Assembly: GCA_037043015.1 (NCBI GenBank)
Contig: CM073323.1
Coordinates: 6,820,001 to 6,884,000 of the forward strand
Direction of reading: 5' to 3'
DNA from: Bryum argenteum
Lineage: Eukaryota; Streptophyta; Bryopsida; Bryales; Bryaceae
DNA length: 64,000 nucleotides
The notes beneath the pieces were generated by a model that was not told the origin of the DNA, ran no database searches, and was given only the letters and a program-made list of their open reading frames with translations. Below are positions 57,981-64,000 of the stretch, in pieces (the stretch's first letter is position 1; each line of letters begins with the position of its first letter). The position numbers and the translations under genes were made by a program.

Positions 57981-59623
57981 TTAGTTTTCCGTCTCCATTG
58001 AGTCATTTTCCTCCCTTTGGCCTAGGCATAATTTTTTGTTGGACTCAATGGTTTGCATTGTCATGGCAAACATGTCGTGCATAGCCTTGAGTTGTTGTTG
58101 AATGCTTTGTGATGCTTTTAGGTGTACCTTCTCCACATACCTCATTGCTTCCCCAACGATCTCCTTTTTCATCACCCCCATTTCCTCTCTCATAACTTCC
58201 ATGGTTTTGGTACTCCCTTTCTCCACAGCTTCATTCACAATTTGTTGTAGATCCTCCTTCGTGTATGATTTTGTTGCCTTGTTCTCCATGGCTTGTACCG
58301 TGCTTGCAAGGGCGTTGTTAATGTCGTTAAACCCAAGTCTTTTTAGATCATCTTCATTAGGTTTGATGGTTCCTTCCAAGCTCTTAGGGTGGGGGAAAAA
58401 CTCAACATATTTGTTTAATATCTTGTGAGTTTTTTTGACGAATTTTTTGTAGACTGCTATGTTTAGACATTCTACATTGCAAATTCCGACATGTTTACCT
58501 TTTTCAAGGTGAAAATACACATCTACTACATTGTCTTCACCCATGAGTTTTCTAATTTCAATTTCTATTGTTTCCTTTGTCTTGGTTTTGTTAAGGTTTT
58601 TGACAATTAACACAAGCACATTTCTTTTTGCTTTTTCGTCATCCGTTAGCTTCACTTTGGATGGAATTGTTCCTTCCAAGATTTCATTCTCAAATCTAAC
58701 TTTTTCTTTTTTCAAAAGTTTAACTTGAGTTGGTGAAGTGGTGACTATCCAAGCAAAGTCCGCCTCTAGATTCTTTTGGACATTTGTGATCTCAAAATCT
58801 AGCCCTCTTTTAAAGCCATCTTCAACAAAGGCCTCCATCATGGTGGCCCAATGTTTGTTGGAGATGTTTGGGCTATTGATTTTGACGGATAGTAAGCTGC
58901 TAATAGCCAAAGCGTCATAGGATTTGCAGACTTTCCCTCTCAAAAGTTTGCCATCTATATTGAGGATAAATGGCTTTTTTCCTTTGAGAAGGTCTTTAGC
59001 ATCGGTTTTGGGGTTTTTTAGGTGGATTTTTAGTGTCCCACACCAAATATTTGATTGGTGGTAGCAAAGGTAGGCAATTGGTTCACCCATGAGAGTGCCC
59101 AATTCAATGCCCATGTTTGCTAATCTAGACTCTACTTGTACCCCTATCTCTTCCTTTGTGGTAGAACGAGTGCTAATTTCAAAATAGATGGCAACTTGGT
59201 AGTCTAGTGCATATCCATATTCATCTATTTCCACCTCACTTGGGACTTGGGTGAAGTTGAAGTGTTGCCCCTCTTTCCCATCAGATCTATTAGAAGGCCA
59301 TTCCTCTTGTAGAACATATGGGAAAGAAGGGATGCTCTTCTCATACTCCTCTCTCTCCACTTTCCCTAGACCTTTTTTGATGAGTTCTTCTTTTTACTGA
59401 TTTTCTCTATCATTGCATCATTATAGTGATCCAAGAAATTGTGAGCTTGGAAGCCTAGCCAAAATCTCCTCTCATTGATTTTTCCCTTAGATTTCTTTGA
59501 CGTGACAACCAAATTATTCTCATCAATTTGCCTTTTACTCGTCAATCCTTCCGACATAACAAGATCTTGGGTTAGATTTTTAACAACGCCCTTGGGGGTT
59601 GAGCTTGTGCTTTGTTGGGCCAT
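57981..59623 (-). pseudogene. ORF1-like protein of a non-LTR element, one frameshift
   Basis: A start at 59623 (MAQQSTSSTPKGVV) opens about 80 residues with FWLGFQAHNFLDHYNDAMIE. A single-base loss in an A run near 59390 shifts the frame, and 459 further residues follow to a TAG at 57981. The body is lysine-rich with an RNA-binding-like middle (LVLIVKNLNKTKTKE, GKHVGICNVECL) and a C-terminal helical or coiled-coil part (YTKEDLQQIVNEAVEKG, IQQQLKAMHDMFAM). The length, basic charge and coiled coil resemble ORF1 or gag-like chaperones. It is on the same strand as the LINE main frame, 434 bp upstream, and probably belongs to it. It could instead be a remnant of an element into which the LINE inserted. 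Confidence 0.6.
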
Positions 59624-61351
59624 CCTATTACATACAAAAGTTTTTGTAATGTTAATATTGCTTTTTTCCATTTTTCTCCAATTAATCCCTTCTTCTCCTT
59701 CTCCCCCCATCATGGTATGGGGGGCTTTGTAAAGTATGAAGATAGGGGGGAGAGTTTTCTTTTTAACATGCATTTTGAGGGTACATGTGCTCTCTTCTTT
59801 ACTGCTACTATTATTATTCTTAATATTTATACTTTTGAGAAAATTCCAAGAAATCATATTTTTAAGAAGGGGGGCATTCATTGTGGCACATACAATGATA
59901 CAACTATTAACTTTATTACTATCATATATTACTTTATTATGAATATACATATTACTTATGCACAAAGTATCATACAAACATGTAATCTTATGATTAGTAT
60001 ATTGCACATATATTGTAACAGAAGTAATTCTTTGGTTCATTAAGACAGTCATATCAAGTGTAGTAAACGTGGGTTGGAGAGTCTTACCTGGAGAGATGTT
60101 ACGTTTATTCACTCTCTGTCCCCCTACCAGCCAACTTTTTACTCGAGGTAGGAGCTTTGTTGGGAGTGGTTGCGGCAGTCTTGCTATAGACAGTTGTGCA
60201 CTCACACTTTCATTCTCTGCAATCGGTCTTGATTTTGGGGGTTGCGATGTCGATTGTGTTCGGGGTTGATTCGACGGGTATGATGCAAGGCGTCTTCTTG
60301 ATAATGTGTGCTGATGTGAATTCCTCGAAGCAGATCCGTTGCTCCTTCTTGGCAGCGCGTGTTCACGGACGGTGCACCGGGGCGCTGCGCAGACGCACTT
60401 ACGGCTCCAGAAGAGCAGCTTCAGTGCAACAGCATCCTCCGCCCTAGTTTCGGCGACAACACCCTCTCCTTTTGCACCGACAATAACCTCTCTTTCCGCA
60501 CCAACAGCGCTAACCTCTCTTTCCGCACCAACAACGCTAACGTAGATCTTTGGCGCAACGGCGTTCTCCTTTAGCACGGCAATGCTTTTGCAGCGCTTGT
60601 AGCTCTGCGAAATTTGACACTCACACTGCACCACCAAGTAACACCAGCAGCCACAGTATCGGAGAAATCTATGCGAGTAGCAACAATTAACTCGGTATAT
60701 ACAAAACGAGCGCGATTTGCAATTAGGTTTCTTATGGATTAGGTCAGGGGTAGAATTGCAAAAGATTTGGAAAAGCACACTTACTTGATTGGTGACACAT
60801 TCGCATGCTCCTGTGATCCTTTTCTGTAGCGTCACTTCTAGTAGAAGTCTCAAGCACACTACATGTATCTTGCAATAATATTTACTTGTCTGATAAGCTA
60901 AGAAAGTTGAAACACGAATACTAAGCCTTCTGAGGTTTCTCGCTGTTGCTACTGCTGGCCTTGCACACAGATTACAAGATACTTTTGAGAGAGTACTAGG
61001 GAGAGCAGGGAAAGCTACCAGTTCGGAGGCATACAAACAGCGTTCGTGATTGCAATAAGAAGTGAGTACCGTCTCACAAGCAGATCCTCTTATATGGTGG
61101 CATTTCTTCTTCTTTTTTGCCGATGAATGACGTTCATTGCAAAACCGATGAACTGCTACGTAGCTGTTCGTGAGGTTAGGGTTTAGGATACTTACCTGCA
61201 ATAGTAACGTTATGGTGGATCTGCATCTCCACCGTTCGTCAGTCTTCGAACATGACGTGTTGGCATCCCAATCTGCCTGAGCAGGTTGTAGTCGTTGGTG
61301 GAGGATTGGTTCTTCAGCAACAACCTTCTTGTAGCAGTCCGTTGAGGTCAC
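59624..61351 (-). other. LINE upstream region with a long frame lacking domains
   Basis: One minus-strand frame stays open for 1.7 kb up to the ORF1 start, but residue use is not protein-like for most of its length and no domain is visible. It is more likely leader DNA. Confidence 0.4.
60487..60540 (-). repeat. Tandem repeat, 27-bp unit, 2 copies
   Basis: CCTCTCTTTCCGCACCAACA-type units at 60487 and 60514, differing at one base. Confidence 0.85.
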
Positions 61352-61418
61352 GTTTGCGGGTTTGCTGATGATCTTGCTTCAAAGCAGGTGCACGGTATGA
61401 AACTGCGGCTACAGCTTC

Positions 61419-61750
61419 CAAGGCCGAATTGGGCCTCGTTCGTAGACAAATGGCGAGCATATTGTACTGCAATCTCTTCCCAGGTACTCACATCCGGCAG
61501 ACTGAACGCCATAGACATGTCAAATCGGCTAAGGAGTGCAGGATCCAAGTCCTGCTTGCGATCTGTAGCAGCGATCACCACAATCTTCTTGTCCTGCTCA
61601 AATCCACCCATCTGCCGCAACAGCACTGCCAACATCCTTCGTGTCGCTCCATGCAGTTCGTTGTCACGAGTTGAGTTAAGCTCATCCACCAAGACGATAG
61701 CGCCTCCTGAGAGCTCATTGCTGGCTGTGAAGATTTTTATATTGTCCGTA
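61419..61750 (-). pseudogene. Captured fragment of a host AAA-ATPase gene
   Basis: About 110 residues match the core of an AAA+ domain. They comprise a degraded Walker B (AIVLVDELN), the second region of homology (IVVIAATDRKQDLDPALLSRFDMS) and the linker HGATRRMLAVLLRQMGGFEQ. Walker A and the C-terminus are missing, and a few residues after Walker B are deleted, so it cannot be functional. An 18-bp direct repeat (GAAACTGCGGCTACAGCT at 61399-61416 and 61768-61785) brackets it. It has no intron inside and runs in the LINE's sense direction, consistent with capture of a transcript or exon. Confidence 0.75.
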
Positions 61751-61822
61751 TTCGTAATCCCATGTGCGAAACTGCGGCTACAGCTGCATGACATGTTGGG
61801 ATGGGCTGTCTCGGTAGTCACG

Positions 61823-62074
61823 TTGTATTGATTGTGATTGCAGGTCGGATGCAGATTCTTGGATGTCACTTCGAGGTTACGCCACTCGACATTATGGTAA
61901 TTCACGTTGTATTGATTGTGATTGCAGGGCGGATGCAGATTCTTGGATGTCACTTCGAGGTTACGCCGCTCGACATTGTGGTAATTCACGTTGTATTGAT
62001 TGTGATTGCAGGGCGGATGCAGATTCTTGGATGTCACTTCGAGGTTACGCCGCTCGACATTGTGGTAATTCTTT
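61823..62074 (-). repeat. Tandem repeat, 84-bp unit, 3 copies
   Basis: Units start at 61823, 61907 and 61991 with TTGTATTGATTGTGATTGCA. Copies two and three are almost identical. As 84 is a multiple of three, the minus frame stays open through the array. The position in the LINE's putative 5' region recalls promoter monomers of some LINEs. Confidence 0.9.
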
Positions 62075-62883
62075 TGGAAATTCTTGCTTCGCATTGTGGA
62101 ATGCGGTTTCGGCATCATCATGTGCATCTCTACTGACATTCTTCTCATGCTGCGGAGGGCTAGCACCGCTTGCTGGGGCGGGATGGGAGCGATCTGGTCC
62201 ATCTTTTGCGACTTTTTGACAAGGCGGGCTGCACCATAGAGTTTAGATGATAGATCTAGTATGTAGCCCTTATTGTTAGAAAAGCACAATGTAGAGTTGC
62301 AATGGATTTTTGATGCTACTACATCAAATAAACATAACAATATAATGTAACAACAAAGGTTTGTGGTATGAGAAAGTAGCCTGGTTGTTGCCGGAGTGTT
62401 GCAAGCTGTTGGACTTCTGCTACCGCGCATATCTTCCCTTTAGTACCTTGTTTCAGGTGCAAGGGAGAGAGAGCTATGATTAGCGTAGGGTCTAGAGGGA
62501 ATGTGGTGACTAGGGGAGCTAGAAATGATCATTGCTTAGTTGTCTGTATGACCCAGCTCATACAGCTACAGATCTGCCAACACCCATTCCAGATCTGCAT
62601 TCTAGATCTAGATCTGAATCTAGATCTGAACTCTCTTGGAATGTTTTTCTTGTTTCTCTAGTGTGAGATTGAGCGTATTTTGTGAAGTCGCATGTTTCTA
62701 AGCAATGTCACCGCAGCCCAGCCTGCAACTCCCCTTCAATCAACACAAACACCTAGTACCCATTGCTAACACAAGGATGTTAGAAAACTAACACCCATCT
62801 CTCTCTCCCTCCTCACCACAAAACGCGGAGCGTTTCAACCTTCCATCCTCCCATCGTGACCGAAGATATCCGTTGAACTCACT
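62075..62883 (-). other. Putative 5' end of the LINE
   Basis: No ORF with support. The sequence just inside the duplication reads AAGTGAGTTCAACGG on the minus strand. 62598-62632 is a short AGATCT-rich tandem stretch. Confidence 0.4.
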
Positions 62884-62896
62884 TAACCTCCAACTA
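62884..62896 (+). repeat. Candidate target-site duplication of the LINE (5' side)
   Basis: Exact second copy of AACCTCCAACTAA found at 49786-49798. Confidence 0.6.
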
Positions 62897-64000
62897 ACTT
62901 GATGGCATGACTCATCACAAGCGCTTTCTTAGTTGATAGAGCCTAAACCCCATCCAAATATGTGAAAACACATAAAGAAATAGGATGTTGTACATTGCCT
63001 CAAATTTAATAGTAGGGTTTCAAAAAATCCATATTTAAACAAGGGTGCATACACAAGTATATAGAGTAGGATTTGCAAAAAACCACCCAAATTTGACTAT
63101 AGACTTGAGTTGATAGGTAAGGGTTTCATGAAATCTCAATCCAAATAAGTATGAATACATAAGTAGATATATCATAGGACCTTACGGAAAGTGTGAAGAA
63201 CAAATTTATTTGGTCATTAAATCTCGCCATATTGTCGATAGGGGTGCCTATTACAAAAGAATTGTTGTGAAACGGATCTAGTAAACTAATATACAAATTT
63301 GGACACGAAACTCATCATGCCATAGGTTAGAAATTTTTATAATGGGGTGATATTTTTATTCTAGTTAGAAGGTTCATTTGCCAATTGATTTTGAAATGTG
63401 TACAATAGAGTCCCTTCATTTAGAAGTACTCAACAATCGTAAAACAATGCACAACATGGATTCTCATACCATGTACTATATTTTTTTCTAATTAGAACAT
63501 TGGTAATCACTTGCATGTAATAAGAAGCAATTCTTGAAATTATTTGAGGAGATTAGTTAATTTCTTAGTTTTGTTCTCCCAAACAAAAAAGAATTCACTT
63601 TTTTTCAAAATAGAAACATCATTGCAAATCCAACACCAAAGATATTTGGATCAAAAATCTTCCAACTAAAAAGTTGTTAGTCTTCATCTTAAGCTCATGA
63701 ATATATATAAAATTGCAAGAAAATATCTTTTTGATTTCCCATAGTTGCCTCGCAATGGAAAAATGTGCCCCATGCTTAAAAACTCGAAAACAAGATCTGC
63801 ACTCATTAAAGTGCATGCCATTTATTCATAATTCATTGTATGGGTCTGAAAATATCATCACACAAAGTAGAATTGATTTGAGACTCAACCCAGGTAATTT
63901 CATCCAAAACGGACGCCGGATGAAGAAGTTATGGCGAAAAGTCATCCAAAGCTTCCGTTTTAGCGGTCGGCAGTGGCATCCCCAGGGGTAAGGCTCCTCA
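62897..64000. other. AT-rich spacer to window end
   Basis: No gene recognised. The last 110 bp become GC-richer and may be the edge of another feature cut by the window. Confidence 0.5.

Larger units (their letters stand above)
49799..62883 (-). mobile_element. Large non-LTR retrotransposon (Dualen-like LINE), inactive
   Basis: Read on the minus strand, the element has an upstream region with tandem repeats and a host AAA-ATPase fragment (62883-59624), an ORF1 (59623-57981) and the main frame (57546-50281). The main frame has a 2A leader, AP endonuclease, reverse transcriptase, RNase H and a C-terminal nuclease. A 3'UTR ending in TATCTATCTATC closes it. The 3' terminus is confirmed by two truncated copies with their own target duplications. 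The 5' limit rests on the 13-bp direct repeat at 49786-49798 and 62884-62896 and is less certain; the minimum secure extent is 49799-57546. The same frame runs across most breaks, so the copy decayed after insertion through point stops and single-base indels. Confidence 0.7.

Noticed and set aside
59624-61351. Long ORF as a real protein
   Set aside because: Residue composition changes erratically, it runs through tandem repeats and it has no domain; only the last 85 codons (ORF1 start) look genuine.

Overview
The window is nuclear DNA from a land plant or close relative. Several genes are spliced, with GT-AG introns and plant-type families: a PL1 pectate lyase, an F-box/kelch protein, an ArfGAP of the AGD14 type and a nepenthesin-like aspartic protease. 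A gene for DRC8, an EF-hand subunit of the axonemal nexin-dynein regulatory complex, points to a lineage with swimming sperm (bryophyte, lycophyte, fern or charophyte). A bryophyte is my best guess but is not proven. Most of the DNA is AT-rich spacer full of transposon debris.

Layout. 1-15.6 kb: a 5.1-kb element with perfect 75-bp inverted ends and a decayed ORF of about 1,080 codons, then spacer with two tRNA-derived SINEs, two truncated LINE tails with target-site duplications, two MITEs and short tandem repeats. 15.6-27.1 kb is gene-rich: pectate lyase (+), F-box/kelch (-), a 935-bp MITE, DRC8 (-), a small unrecognised ORF (-) and an FHA-domain protein (+). 27.1-34.4 kb: a decayed coding fragment, a MITE with perfect 40-bp ends, a large multi-exon gene (-) for an unrecognised low-complexity, probably nuclear protein, and a second copy of the 370-bp MITE. 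34.4-43 kb: AT-rich spacer, an aspartic protease pseudogene (-) and a signal-peptide protein built of 20-residue repeats (-). 43.2-47.3 kb: a 13-exon ArfGAP gene (-). 49.8-62.9 kb: a very large non-LTR retrotransposon (-).

The most notable locus is the LINE. Its main reading frame begins with a leader ending in a 2A-type ribosome-skipping motif (CGDVETNPGP). It then encodes an AP-type endonuclease, a reverse transcriptase with YADD, an RNase H and a C-terminal PD-(D/E)xK-like nuclease behind a cysteine cluster. The two endonucleases recall the algal Dualen/RandI group. The 3' end is a TATC repeat, and a 13-bp direct repeat at 49786-49798 and 62884-62896 suggests that the whole 13-kb block inserted as one unit. 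That block would include an upstream ORF1, tandem repeats and a captured piece of a host AAA-ATPase gene. The copy is dead: it carries in-frame stops and single-base frameshifts.

The cellular genes form no operon or obvious pathway. Exon boundaries were placed by hand from splice-site consensus, reading-frame phase and protein-family fit.
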